From positions 62,001 through 126,000 of the forward strand of contig JAUIGV010000001.1 in the NCBI GenBank assembly GCA_030432565.1: a stretch of 64,000 nt of DNA, read 5' to 3'. The translations under genes and the position numbers were made by a program. Within the stretch, counting starts at the first letter, position 1. Every line of letters starts with the position of its first letter. Below are positions 16,653 to 25,979 of the stretch, piece by piece. A model generated the notes under the pieces. It did no database searches. It was not told the DNA's origin and worked only from the letters and a program-made list of their open reading frames with translations. Source of the stretch: Verrucomicrobiia bacterium (GTDB lineage Bacteria > Verrucomicrobiota > Verrucomicrobiia > Verrucomicrobiales > Akkermansiaceae).

Positions 16653-19600
16653 TCAGAACCCCCGCAGTCGCAAGAAAATCCTGCCCTGTTCCGGACTTGC
16701 GGGAGTCGTGAGACGGACAGTGATGGTCCTTGTGCCATCTCCATGCTCGATGCTCGACACTTGCTCGACCAACGTCGGGTCATCCGACCAGTTGGCAAGA
16801 TCACTTGAGACCTCAACCGAGAGCCGACCATCCGCTGTTGTGCTCTCTCGAAAGGTAAGAGTGAAATAGTCGTCGGTCACCCCATCGACCTCGATAGCCT
16901 GCACCGAGGCGTTGGGCACCGGGGCATCGGAGACATCCAATGGATTCGATCCGTATAGAAATTCGAAAAAATTGATGATCCCATCGCTGTCCTCATCATC
17001 GAATCGTCCGCCTCCGAGTTCGAAATTCGCCGACCAGGTATTGTAGCTGACACCCGATGGCTCGGAAGTTCCCGGCGATCCTCCCAAGGCCTTGCTGGCT
17101 CTCCAGCTGAGGGCATTGCCGTGATCGGGGTTACCGGCCGGATCGATGAGCACGAGACTCCGCCCTTCTCCATCTGCTTCGGTTGGCCACGGGGCCTGGT
17201 CGTTGTAGGTGAAATCTTTGATCACTCCGGCTTCGCTTCCAAGAATGACGATCTGTTCTCCGTCGTTGCTCAGGCGACCGGTGTATTCGAACGACAGCCC
17301 CGTTGCGACCCCGTATCTGGACTCAAAGGCAGCGCGATCACGCACAAGCAACACGCGCTCTCCGACTCCAAGCACGACATTTTCGGGGAAGCTAAAGTTG
17401 ATACCCGCGGCGAAACGGACATCATTCATCTGCAACGCGCTTGCCCCGATGTTGAGGAGCTCAAGAAATTCAAAATCATCGCGGTCCGAAGTCACGGCAA
17501 GTTCCCCGGGTGTCGCCGGGTCCGCCGGACGGTAATGGAACTCTGAGACCACGAGATTACTCTCGTTCGCAGGTACCGTGTCGATGGAAAAGAACGCTTC
17601 GTTGAGAGCACTCCACTCACCGCTGGCGCTGTTGTAGGCTCGGGCCCGCAGCACGGTGGAATCATTGAGGAAGAATGGATCCGTAATGTTGTCTCCTCCG
17701 CCTCCGGTTTCGGTCGTTTGGCCGCGGACGGTCAGATCCATGCGGGTGTCGGAGCTGCTCCCGCTGGCCTGATGAACCTCCACCGCGATCGTATTGACCC
17801 CCGCGACGAATGCCGTCGTCGGCAGGGTGGCGTCTTTCCACCCCCCTTCGTCGGCGACCGTTCCATTGGCAAAGGAATCAAAGGTCGCTCCTACCGCGAG
17901 ATTCTGTCGGAATTGCTCTACCCCATTAATGTAAACCGCCGCACCGTCATCATATTTTACCCGCAGAAGGAAATTCAAAAACACCGAGGGATCCGGAATC
18001 GTGACCGTCGTCCGGTAGTAAGTCGTGGTGAACTTGTTCGAGCTGTCAGGCCCGAAACCGAGCAAGGTTGCCTCGCCATCCCCGCCGTAGCCGAGCTGCG
18101 ACGGTCCTGATTGCCATGCCGAATCATCAAAGTTGATTTCGCTCCACGCCGCTCCCTGATTGGATCCATCGTCGAGATACTTCCACTCGTGGCCGGTCGT
18201 CAGGTAGGTCACCGGGGTCTGTTCCCCCGGCCCGCCACCACCAAAGGAAGCCTGCGTCGCCGCCGGGTTCGGCATTCCTCCGACAAGACGTGGATCACTG
18301 CCGTCAAAGGTGTAGTAGATGGTGTCGGCATCGGTCGACATGGTCAGCGGAGTATCCCGGGAGACCGACCCGCCGTGACGGCTGAAGACCGGAGCGATGA
18401 GATCCGGATACATTCCGTTCGACCGAAAACGGCCGATCATGGTCTGTGCCAACCCGGGGAAGTGATTTTGAACCAAGTTGGTTTGGTAGGATTCCCACGA
18501 GGCCGGTTCCCGGAAAATATCGCCCCAGCGCGCCCCTTCGGAGATGAAACCTGACCGAGCTTCGTCGACGCGGCGCTGCAAGCGGGCGATGTTTCTCGCC
18601 GGAGTAAGCGCCCCATTGTTGAAAAAGTGTTTGTGAATACGGTCGGCCAGAAGCGTCCGAAATTCGGGATCACTGCTCATGCGCGTCATGACATTAAGCG
18701 GTCCCGGATGGCTCGCTTTTCCGGCACCAGGAGCGCGCAGGTAGCCATCGGCGTCCTTGATCATGAACTTGAACGGAACTTCCTGCTGACGGGAACCGAA
18801 ACTCCGAAACTCGCTTTCTGAATTGCCGCTGACCCACAGCAGCATGAAGTCGATGATATTGGCGACATCGAGATGGTCCCGGGAATTCGCAAACGAATCC
18901 GGGCCGCCAACCAGGCTCTTGGTCTCTTCCCAGAAATCGCCCGGACCATCATAGACCTCCTCGTCGTTCACGAAGTTGTCGTTCGCATTCACCGCTTCAT
19001 AGTCGGCCTCGGGGCCACCATAATAACTCCGCGCCATGTCGGCACTCCAGCGCTCGCGCAAGTGGTATTGCCCCCAGTAGTTCCCGTTGAGGTAAACATG
19101 CACGAAGCGTCCGTGCGGAGCAATGTTACCCATTTCGATCATCGAGTCGTCGGTAAAACGATTCGACATGTAGGCCCCGCGCGACGCCATGTCGTGTGAG
19201 CCGCTGCGCAGATTGATGACGTCGAATTCATCGGCCGGCGGGAAGTTTTCATACTCAAAGCCATCGAAGATCGGGAACTTCAATTTCGTGGCCCCGAACT
19301 CCGAGCGAAAGGCGACGCGGAAACTCTTCTTGCGGAAGTTGGTAAAGCGTCCTCCGTAGTTGCTGAGTCCGCCATCTTCCTGAAAGCCGGGGGAGCCGTC
19401 CGGGAACATCATTTCGACCGAGGTCTGGTGCTCGCTGCGGATGTTCCCCGCCCCCTCGTTCAGGAAGCCGGTGTTCCCGGTGACGAGGGAAATCGTCGGA
19501 ACCGCCTTGAGCGAATCGATCATCTGTGGCCCGTAGGTTGGGGACTGGGTGATGGCCGTTCGCATCCGGGGCTGGTCGACGACATCCGCCGGAAATACGT

Positions 19601-20906
19601 AGGTGTGTGTGTCGATATTGGTCGGGCGGAAGTCGGTCAAATGTGCAATCGCCCTTACGATGGTCGTCCCGCTGACCGCGATCGGCCCGGTGTAGATTTG
19701 CCCCGCAGTCGGGCCTGGCGGCGAGCCATCGAGGGTGTAGCGGATCTCAGCGCCAGCCGTTGCGGTGGAAATTTCCAGATTGAATGCTGTATCATAGATC
19801 CCCCGGTCGACTGAGAATTTGGTGTCAGCAACGAACCCACTAAAAGTCCCCCCGTTCAGTCCACCTGGCGACGGGCTCCCCAGAAACCCCGGCCCGCCAA
19901 TCGACGGGTCGGTGACGCGAACCGCGTGCAGCTCTGGGGAGATGAGCATGTCGGAACTCGTGATCGAATCGTTTAATCCATGAATCGCCAAAAGGTTTGG
20001 ACCATCAATCAGCAGGTTCACGTGGTTCGAGATATCAAAGTCCTGCAGCACCACCGCTTCGCCATCGCTGTGCTGGGCGGAGGCATCGGTGTCCCAGCTC
20101 AACGCGCCAGGTGCATTCGCATCGGTCACCCGGACTCCGTTCAGGAAGGCGGCGAAGCCATCGTCGTATTTCATTCTCAAGACCAACTCCGAGATCGTGC
20201 TGCGATCGCTCACCGCAAATGGAACTCGCAGGTAGACGCTCGTATTGACATTGTTGAGCGTATTGCCGAGATCGCCCCCCGTCCCGAAATGGCTATCGTA
20301 AGTCGGAGACTCATCGTAGCCAATTCCGGCCCGCACCGACGTCCAGGCGGAGTCGTCAAAATCGATCTCCTGCCAGGTCTCGCCCAGTGATCCGTCAGCC
20401 GGGACGTGCGCCTTTCCGGATGGGCCGGGACCGATGAGCACCGACTGAGTGCGATTCCCATTTTGCATCAAACCGTAGGACACGTCCTCAAACTGCGCGG
20501 GAAGCGGGTCTGCCGCGCTCCCGAACTCCGCGATCACAGTCGTGCCATCCGGAGCAATCAGCCCCAGGTAGTCGCCGTCTGCGATCTTGAAATTCGTGTG
20601 CAATTCAGCCCCAACGACAGCACGATCCTTCTCCGAAGCGAAAACGAGCAGGAAAGCCCCGCTTTCGATCGATGTCGCGGGCAAGCGCCATTTTGTCCGC
20701 GCCGACTCATCGTCTGTCAGGAAGTATCCATCGAGATTGACGCTCTCCGGACCGGAGTTGAAGAGCTCGATCCAATCCGAAGTATCACCATCTTCATCTC
20801 GAAGAGTCCCTCCGTTGATCGCCATAAACTCGGTGATATGAAGCGCGGCATGGGCGTGAAAAATAGTCGCCAGTGCGATGAGGAAAAGAGTGACAAGGAT
20901 CTTCAT
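16653..20906 (-). CDS. Giant secreted CotH-kinase / lamin-tail domain protein
   Basis: About 1417 residues from ATG at 20906, which gives a clean signal peptide (MKILVTLFLIALATIFHAHA); a GTG 14 codons earlier is less likely. Order: lamin-tail domain (HITEFMAINGG, DWIELFNSG); galactose-binding-like module (GYDESPTYDSHF); chitobiase C-terminal-like module (TAGAEIRYTLDGSPPG); CotH kinase-like domain (GRFVHVYLNGNYWGQYHLRERW); second TYYTFDGSDP-type module and second jelly-roll; second lamin-tail domain (LVVSEFHYRP, FEFLELLNIG); C-terminal segment with a DEDSDG calcium-like loop and FEFLYGSNPL. Multi-module cell-surface proteins of this kind are common in Verrucomicrobia. CotH domains can phosphorylate secreted proteins; activity here is not shown. 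Confidence 0.82.
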   Translation of the reverse strand: MKILVTLFLIALATIFHAHAALHITEFMAINGGTLRDEDGDTSDWIELFNSGPESVNLDGYFLTDDESARTKWRLPATSIESGAFLLVFASEKDRAVVGAELHTNFKIADGDYLGLIAPDGTTVIAEFGSAADPLPAQFEDVSYGLMQNGNRTQSVLIGPGPSGKAHVPADGSLGETWQEIDFDDSAWTSVRAGIGYDESPTYDSHFGTGGDLGNTLNNVNTSVYLRVPFAVSDRSTISELVLRMKYDDGFAAFLNGVRVTDANAPGALSWDTDASAQHSDGEAVVLQDFDISNHVNLLIDGPNLLAIHGLNDSITSSDMLISPELHAVRVTDPSIGGPGFLGSPSPGGLNGGTFSGFVADTKFSVDRGIYDTAFNLEISTATAGAEIRYTLDGSPPGPTAGQIYTGPIAVSGTTIVRAIAHLTDFRPTNIDTHTYVFPADVVDQPRMRTAITQSPTYGPQMIDSLKAVPTISLVTGNTGFLNEGAGNIRSEHQTSVEMMFPDGSPGFQEDGGLSNYGGRFTNFRKKSFRVAFRSEFGATKLKFPIFDGFEYENFPPADEFDVINLRSGSHDMASRGAYMSNRFTDDSMIEMGNIAPHGRFVHVYLNGNYWGQYHLRERWSADMARSYYGGPEADYEAVNANDNFVNDEEVYDGPGDFWEETKSLVGGPDSFANSRDHLDVANIIDFMLLWVSGNSESEFRSFGSRQQEVPFKFMIKDADGYLRAPGAGKASHPGPLNVMTRMSSDPEFRTLLADRIHKHFFNNGALTPARNIARLQRRVDEARSGFISEGARWGDIFREPASWESYQTNLVQNHFPGLAQTMIGRFRSNGMYPDLIAPVFSRHGGSVSRDTPLTMSTDADTIYYTFDGSDPRLVGGMPNPAATQASFGGGGPGEQTPVTYLTTGHEWKYLDDGSNQGAAWSEINFDDSAWQSGPSQLGYGGDGEATLLGFGPDSSNKFTTTYYRTTVTIPDPSVFLNFLLRVKYDDGAAVYINGVEQFRQNLAVGATFDSFANGTVADEGGWKDATLPTTAFVAGVNTIAVEVHQASGSSSDTRMDLTVRGQTTETGGGGDNITDPFFLNDSTVLRARAYNSASGEWSALNEAFFSIDTVPANESNLVVSEFHYRPADPATPGELAVTSDRDDFEFLELLNIGASALQMNDVRFAAGINFSFPENVVLGVGERVLLVRDRAAFESRYGVATGLSFEYTGRLSNDGEQIVILGSEAGVIKDFTYNDQAPWPTEADGEGRSLVLIDPAGNPDHGNALSWRASKALGGSPGTSEPSGVSYNTWSANFELGGGRFDDEDSDGIINFFEFLYGSNPLDVSDAPVPNASVQAIEVDGVTDDYFTLTFRESTTADGRLSVEVSSDLANWSDDPTLVEQVSSIEHGDGTRTITVRLTTPASPEQGRIFLRLRGF

Positions 20907-21392
20907 GGAATATTGGGGATCGGCCTTTTTGGTCCGCAAACGAGACACCTGTTCGGGTCATTTCGGGATTGAGAGAAACAAGCTTCCCCCGATCAGAACG
21001 TATTTTGAGACTAAGGAAAGGAAATCCTTTCATCTACAACCTGGTATCACGGGCCAGGGCCGCTTGTCATTGATCATTCCGACGATGCAGCCAGATCTGC
21101 GAATCACAAAAAAACCACCCAAACAAATCGATTCGTTGATCGCGCGAATCCCGAAGGAATAATGGCTGCCGGGAATTTGCTTTTGGCGTAAAGGACATGA
21201 AAGCCGCGGTTTGTTGGAAGGCATGGGAGAAAAGGAGAATGCCACTCGTCAGCCGAGAGTGCAGCGTTCTTCTTTTTCCGGATCTCTTCCTCGTAGTCAC
21301 CCGACTTCGACCGCAACAGGCGCATTGCCCTTGTTGCCTCTTTGGTGCCAGCCTTTGCAGCCAGTCCGCGGGAGAAGGCTTTCGAAGAATCT
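20907..21392. other. Intergenic stretch with a possible minus-strand coding remnant
   Basis: No intact gene. On the minus strand, directly downstream of the PLD gene, a frame to about 21215 reads like protein (AKAGTKEATRAMRLLRSKSG, EIRKKKNAALSADEW) and runs to a stop at 21104, but it lacks an ATG before the peptide and is unfamiliar. It may be the tail of a decayed gene. Confidence 0.3.
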
Positions 21393-22901
21393 CTAGAGCT
21401 GATCGGCCAATAATTCCGTAATTCTGGATGTCGGTGACCTGGTATCCTTCAACTTGATTCTTCGCGATTTCTTAAAGTCCGGAAGGAAGACCGAATCTTG
21501 GAGTTTTCCCACGCTGCTCCGGTCCGAATAGGCCAGGTTCAGCTCCCGGTTGAGCCTCATGCTCAGAATATCCAAATTTGCCGATCCCACCATTGCCCAG
21601 TCATCACAGATCATGGCCTTCAAGTGGGTCATTCCGGGGTAATGATAGACCTTCACCCCTGCCAGGATGAGTTCCCGCGCGGTCGCCAGATTGGAATCCT
21701 CCATCAGATTGGAATCGTTTTTCTCCGGAAAAATTACCCGGACATCCACTCCCCGTCGCGCGGCGGCTTGTGCAGCCCGGACCATCTGATCGGAGGAAAA
21801 ATAGGGCGTCTCAATCCAGACTCTCTTGCGGCTTCCGTGAATGGCGGCCATTGATGCTTTCAAAACCTCGGCGCGCCCCCCGGCCGCATCTGTGCGCAAA
21901 ATTCGAACCGGGACATCCCCCTTGCTCCTTTTGGGGCGGTGGATCTTTTGCTCCGGTCTGAACACCGAGAAATCACCCCATGGCCCCGCCTTGCTCCACG
22001 CCGACTGAAACTCTTCCTTGAGGCTGCCGACGACCGGGCCCTTGACCGAAATCATCATGTCGTGCCACTCGGAGTAGTATTCCCGGCCGATGTTCATGCC
22101 GCCAAGGATGGCAGTCTTGTCATCAAAAATGAGTAATTTGGTATGGTCCGCCACCAGCACTGGATTCAGGGTTCGCCTCACTTCCACCCGGGAGCCCTGT
22201 TGAAGAAATTGTTTCATGTCGTTCGGAGGAGTAAATGAAGGCCGGGCCGGGGTCCGTGGTGCCGACATCATCGCGGTGTTCGATCCCAGGTCATCAAACA
22301 TGACACTTACCGGCACCCGGTGTGATTTCTCCGCGAGCTTGCGGGCATACCTCACGCCAATGTCGTCGTTGTCAAAGATATACACCTGGATATCCACCGA
22401 CTTTTGCGCGGCGGCCAGCTGCCGGTCGAATTCACCGAAGAACTCCGGTCCATCGACCAGACACTTGACCTGTCCCCACTCGCGCGCCGGGAGACCTTGA
22501 CGGTCGAGGAATCGGTCGAATGCCACACTTCCCGGGGCTGCTTCCGGTTTGGGATTCAAGGACAGCGACACTGGGAGGTTCCCCACCAAGACTCCACGAG
22601 TACGATGCCAACAGGATGCCATGACAGTCTGGGTCGAGGTCAATGGTTGACGAAGAGTAGTCACCACCGTGGCCCGAATTGCCGTCTCACCAAGTTTCAC
22701 CGTCGCCGCCCCGGTTGGGGTCGACTGGGGAACAAACGAACGGGCTGCCAAAGCCCGATCGGAACGGTTTCCACAAGCTCCCAAAAAAATTGAAAGGCCA
22801 GCCGCCAGAAACCAGCAGGCATTCGTAGATATTTTGGAGGAATGCCCGGGCAAGAGACATTGATCATTCCCAATTCCAACCGGTGACTTCATCTTATTCA
22901 T
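21393..22901 (-). CDS. Phospholipase D-like / cardiolipin-synthase-like lipoprotein
   Basis: 502 residues. A lipobox FLGAC near residue 42 suggests a lipid-anchored exported protein. Two HKD motifs mark the phospholipase D superfamily: VADHTKLLIFDDKTAILGG in the middle and THLKAMICDDWAMVGSAN near the C-terminus, each with the H-x-K-x4-D spacing and following Gly/Ser residues. The family forms a phosphohistidine intermediate in hydrolysis or transfer of phosphatidyl groups (cardiolipin synthase, PLD, Nuc). Normal cardiolipin synthases have two N-terminal transmembrane helices; here there is a lipoprotein leader instead. It follows the PLA2-like lipoprotein gene by 11 nt on the same strand, suggesting joint action on phospholipids. 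Confidence 0.85.
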   Translation of the reverse strand: MNKMKSPVGIGNDQCLLPGHSSKISTNACWFLAAGLSIFLGACGNRSDRALAARSFVPQSTPTGAATVKLGETAIRATVVTTLRQPLTSTQTVMASCWHRTRGVLVGNLPVSLSLNPKPEAAPGSVAFDRFLDRQGLPAREWGQVKCLVDGPEFFGEFDRQLAAAQKSVDIQVYIFDNDDIGVRYARKLAEKSHRVPVSVMFDDLGSNTAMMSAPRTPARPSFTPPNDMKQFLQQGSRVEVRRTLNPVLVADHTKLLIFDDKTAILGGMNIGREYYSEWHDMMISVKGPVVGSLKEEFQSAWSKAGPWGDFSVFRPEQKIHRPKRSKGDVPVRILRTDAAGGRAEVLKASMAAIHGSRKRVWIETPYFSSDQMVRAAQAAARRGVDVRVIFPEKNDSNLMEDSNLATARELILAGVKVYHYPGMTHLKAMICDDWAMVGSANLDILSMRLNRELNLAYSDRSSVGKLQDSVFLPDFKKSRRIKLKDTRSPTSRITELLADQL

Positions 22902-22912
22902 GGGACTATGGA

Positions 22913-23548
22913 TTATTGGTTGTTGAGAATCGCGAGTTTGCTCACTTCATTCACTCCGGCTGCAGCTATTATGGAAACCGGCAGCACGCTTGCTTCTTCG
23001 GACCCAGGGAAACGCGGATGCGAGAATTCGAAGAACAGACGCACTGAATCAGGGTGACTGAAGCAACTGTCCAAGGGCTCTTTTCTCCGGAACACTGCTG
23101 AGATGGGCTTTCCAATCACAGCGGAAGCGGAAGACTCCATGAACTTGATTGCCCGTTTGCGATACTCCCGGCCACACTCTGTTAGAGATTTCTCCTCAAT
23201 CCCCTTGAGAGCTTTCACAAGCTCCTGATCAGCGAGTCTCATCGTCCTCGTTGATTTGGCCATGGTGTAGACCACGTCATGCCTGCGGAAGTACTCGTCC
23301 ATCTTATCAGTAGGCTCCCCCCCCGAGCACCCCGATCCTCCATAGTTCCCGTAAAAAGCCCGCTTTCTAGTATAGGGGACAGTTTTGAGAACCGATCGCA
23401 TGACCTTCGAACTCGGCTTTGATGGCAGCTTTTCGTAATTCTGAAAGGCCACGTCCTCGTTTGACGAGCAGGAGGCTCCGATCAAAAGGAAAAGTCCCAA
23501 CAGGGTGGTTCTAGCAACAAAGGCAGTGGGGGAATAAACTTTTTTCAT
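22913..23548 (-). CDS. Phospholipase A2-like exported (lipo)protein
   Basis: 211 residues. N-terminal leader with a hydrophobic run and Cys27 (LLIGASC, a weak lipobox because of Gly at -3). Residues 66-115 match the PLA2 active-site layout: glycine-rich calcium loop YGNYGGSG, then GEPTDKMDEYFRRHDVVY with the His90-Asp91 dyad and a following Tyr94, and an aspartate in LADQELVKAL (Asp107). The order GEPT..D....HD..Y....ADQ resembles the compact PLA2 of parvovirus VP1 and bacterial relatives. Predicted role: calcium-dependent sn-2 cleavage of phospholipids. First gene of a two-gene operon with the PLD-like lipoprotein. The C-terminal third is unfamiliar. Confidence 0.65.
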   Translation of the reverse strand: MKKVYSPTAFVARTTLLGLFLLIGASCSSNEDVAFQNYEKLPSKPSSKVMRSVLKTVPYTRKRAFYGNYGGSGCSGGEPTDKMDEYFRRHDVVYTMAKSTRTMRLADQELVKALKGIEEKSLTECGREYRKRAIKFMESSASAVIGKPISAVFRRKEPLDSCFSHPDSVRLFFEFSHPRFPGSEEASVLPVSIIAAAGVNEVSKLAILNNQ

Positions 23549-24410
23549 ATCTCAGTTCCCTTGCGAGGGGGTTCATCTTCAAACTCGAGTTCGGGGAACC
23601 AAGGTTACATGTTCGTTTAGACTTTTTCCTCCACAGCCGTTTGGCCCATCCCGCAAAAGTCCAGTTTCGCCAGGCGATTCAACGACGAAGCCGCCCCCCA
23701 GTCCAAGACCTTCACACGCTCCACGGAATTGCTTCAGACCGGGAAATTTCTGGAACTTCAATCGTCAAATCACAGCCCTTTCCAATGAGGCAACAGGCTC
23801 GATTTCTCTGAATCCGATTTGAAGTAACCGAGGCAAAGGCTCAAAGCCAAAAGGAGTTGAAGGTCATCGTGGATCAAACGACCAAGATGCGAAATCCCTC
23901 AGCAGCCCCAGCCTTGACTCATGGATACACCGAAATGTTCAAGTCCTTCCAAAGACACAAAAGTTCGCTCACGGGCGTGGAATTCAGAGAGGGGAACAAA
24001 ACGACAGCAAACATCCTTGTGGATCCAGCCGTGCAGAATCGTCAGATAGAATTGGCTTGCCCGCCTGCCGTGGCCTGCCCAACTCCAAGCAGGTTGGAAT
24101 TCTGGCCCTAATCGAAAAGATCGCCACTTTGATCAAGCCACTTTGATCAACTGTGGAGATGAAACTCAACGCGCAGCTGGAACGGCCGTGGTCATGAATG
24201 TCGCAAGAGTCAACTTTCAGTCATCAAAGAGAAAAAAAGGGGGGAGGGATTGGGGATACGGTTGAAACATCAGTTCACAGCGAATGTTGCTCAATGCTCT
24301 GGCGACCAAAGACGATTCGGAAGGATTGTCATCTCGGTTGAAGCGTTTTGTTCGGGACTCCTTCGGCCTTTCTGATCGACAACAAAGAGGCCATTGTTAT
24401 TCCCTGTAAA
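23549..24410. other. Gene-poor stretch
   Basis: 862 nt between the PLA2-like gene (minus) and the barrel-like protein (plus). Short open frames exist (for example 23857-24111 plus and 23579-23761 minus) but their composition is not convincing and none has a recognisable motif. It holds the promoters of the two divergent flanking genes and a 14-bp tandem repeat at 24123-24150. Confidence 0.45.
24123..24150. repeat. Tandem 14-bp repeat, two copies
   Basis: GCCACTTTGATCAA occurs twice without spacing. It contains TTGATCAA, a palindrome, so two palindromes lie 14 bp apart. It could be a slippage duplication or a tandem operator. Confidence 0.7.
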
Positions 24411-24860
24411 ATGCTGAAGTTGCTTTCAACCAATGAAAACGTCAGAGCCTTTTCCTGGCTTTTTCTACTCCTTTTTTTGACTGCTGCCCCTCTTCACGCC
24501 GGCTACCAAAGTGATGAGGCCATGAACCTCTTTTCGAGAGAAGATTCTGAATCGGAAGAAATCGAACGTTGGAAGACCAGTCCCCACCACCTTTCTATTC
24601 TTCAGGCCTGGACCTTCGCCGAGGACGGCGAAAACGCCTTCACCCTTGGTCTCGACTATGAATACCGTCTCAATTCATTCCTCGGCTTGGGCGGTGTACT
24701 GGAGTATGCCTTCGAGCCTTTCGATACCACCACCGTTATCGCGGCGGCTGACCTTCATCTGACCGACAGTTCTGTGATCCAAACCGGTCCGGGTTTCGTT
24801 GGGGATGATCAGCTGTCCGCGGAAGTAATTTCCATTTGGGACCAGAAATGGAGAGTCTGA
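24411..24860 (+). CDS. Short outer-membrane beta-barrel-like protein, possibly truncated
   Basis: 149 residues from ATG at 24411 (the upstream in-frame start at 24348 has no signal-like start). Signal peptide WLFLLLFLTAAPLHA. The region HHLSILQAWTFAEDGENAFTL, LDYEYRLNSFLGLGGVLEY, TTVIAAADLHL alternates like strands of a small outer-membrane barrel. The protein ends soon after a VIQTGPGF segment without the further strands and terminal aromatic expected, so the 3' part may have been lost or shifted out of frame. Convergent with the esterase at 24982. Function unknown. Confidence 0.55.
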   Translation: MLKLLSTNENVRAFSWLFLLLFLTAAPLHAGYQSDEAMNLFSREDSESEEIERWKTSPHHLSILQAWTFAEDGENAFTLGLDYEYRLNSFLGLGGVLEYAFEPFDTTTVIAAADLHLTDSSVIQTGPGFVGDDQLSAEVISIWDQKWRV

Positions 24861-24981
24861 GGGGGATGATGAAAGTAAAATCCCGCCTTCGCTTCAGGTG
24901 ATTCGATCTGGACCGGTGAGGAAGTCGGTCCAGCTGCGGGAAAAACGGCGGGGATGAACAAGGGGTGTAATGCAGTAACGC

Positions 24982-25854
24982 TCACTTCCGCCAAATCCAG
25001 CGGAGGGCGTCGGGAAGAAGTCTGCCCCCGTTCTCGATGCTGTGACCTCCATCGGTGGCGACGAACTTGTAATCGTATTTGGCGAAGGCGAGGGACTTGG
25101 CCATTTGTTGGTTCGAGAGCCACCAATTACCGTGGGAGTTGTCCAGGTCGTTGCGTCCGTCCTGAAGCCAGACCCGAAGCGGGCGTTTCTTTTCCTTGCG
25201 GATGAGAGCGGGATAGACGTGACCGCCGCGGATATTGGTGAAGCTGCCAATGTGGCTGATGACCTTGCGGAAGAGGTCGGGCCGCTCCCAAGCGACGGTG
25301 AAGGCGCAGATGCCGCCGGAACTTGCTCCGCAGATAACGCGGCGTTCGGGGTTTTTGGTGAGGGTGAAATTTTTACCAACTTCGGGGAGGACTTCGGTCT
25401 CAAGCATTCGGGCGTAGGCCTCGTTGAGGGAGTCGTATTCGACACTGCGGTTGCTGGTTTTCGTTTTTTTTCCGGTCGACCAATCCTGTCTGCCGTCGAT
25501 TCTTTTGTCAAAGACGCCGGGGTTGATGAAGATCCCGATCGTGACGGGAATTTCGCCACGGTGGATGAGGTTATCGAGCACGATGGTGGCGCGGGCCTGG
25601 CCTTTTTCATCGACGTAGGCATGGCCATCTTGAAAGACCATCACAGCGGCGGGTTCGGAGGTCTTGTATTGGGCGGGAACGTAAAGGTAGTATTGGCGCA
25701 AGGTTCCCTCGAAGATCTTACTGCGATGCTCGTGGCGCGTGACCTTACCCACCGGAACGCCTTCCTGACGCTGCGAATCCCTGGTGAATCCGGTTTCGGC
25801 GAGAAGAGCCGGGCCTGTGACAAGTGCGAAGGCCAGAAAGAAAGATTTTATCAT
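24982..25854 (-). CDS. Enterochelin-esterase-like secreted hydrolase
   Basis: About 290 residues from ATG at 25854, preceded by AGGATTGGA, an acceptable ribosome site, and followed by a signal peptide (MIKSFFLAFALVTGPALLAE). An upstream in-frame start at 25914 would put 20 polar residues before it and is rejected. Putative esterase (esterase D/Fes-like) alpha/beta-hydrolase: YYLYVPAQYK, AVMVFQDGHAY, nucleophile elbow CGASSGG, acid in WLQDGRNDLDN, histidine in DGGHSIENGG. Similar enzymes in PVC bacteria remove ferulic or acetyl groups from plant or algal glycans. A terminator for the upstream gene separates it from the HMA protein gene. Confidence 0.82.
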   Translation of the reverse strand: MIKSFFLAFALVTGPALLAETGFTRDSQRQEGVPVGKVTRHEHRSKIFEGTLRQYYLYVPAQYKTSEPAAVMVFQDGHAYVDEKGQARATIVLDNLIHRGEIPVTIGIFINPGVFDKRIDGRQDWSTGKKTKTSNRSVEYDSLNEAYARMLETEVLPEVGKNFTLTKNPERRVICGASSGGICAFTVAWERPDLFRKVISHIGSFTNIRGGHVYPALIRKEKKRPLRVWLQDGRNDLDNSHGNWWLSNQQMAKSLAFAKYDYKFVATDGGHSIENGGRLLPDALRWIWRK

Positions 25855-25910
25855 TCCAATCCTACTTGACGGGGATTTGGGATCTATCGGGTGATGATGA
25901 CCCTGTCGTT

Positions 25911-25949
25911 CCAAAAAGAACGGTCACTCCCCGCAGAGGGAAGTGACCG
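25911..25949 (-). terminator. Rho-independent terminator of the HMA-protein gene
   Basis: On the minus strand CGGTCACT (25949-25942), an inner CCC/GGG pair, then AGTGACCG (25928-25921), followed by TTCTTTTTGG (25920-25911). It lies 31 nt after the stop of the gene at 25980-26576. Confidence 0.8.
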
Positions 25950-25979
25950 CCGAACAGAAACAACAGTTGAAATCAGGAT

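Noticed and set aside
21104-21392. Separate gene downstream of the PLD gene
   Set aside because: Protein-like residues but no start codon and no known motif; listed only as a possible remnant.
23579-24111. Short open frames (60 and 84 codons) as genes
   Set aside because: No leader, motif or coupling to neighbours; composition not convincing.
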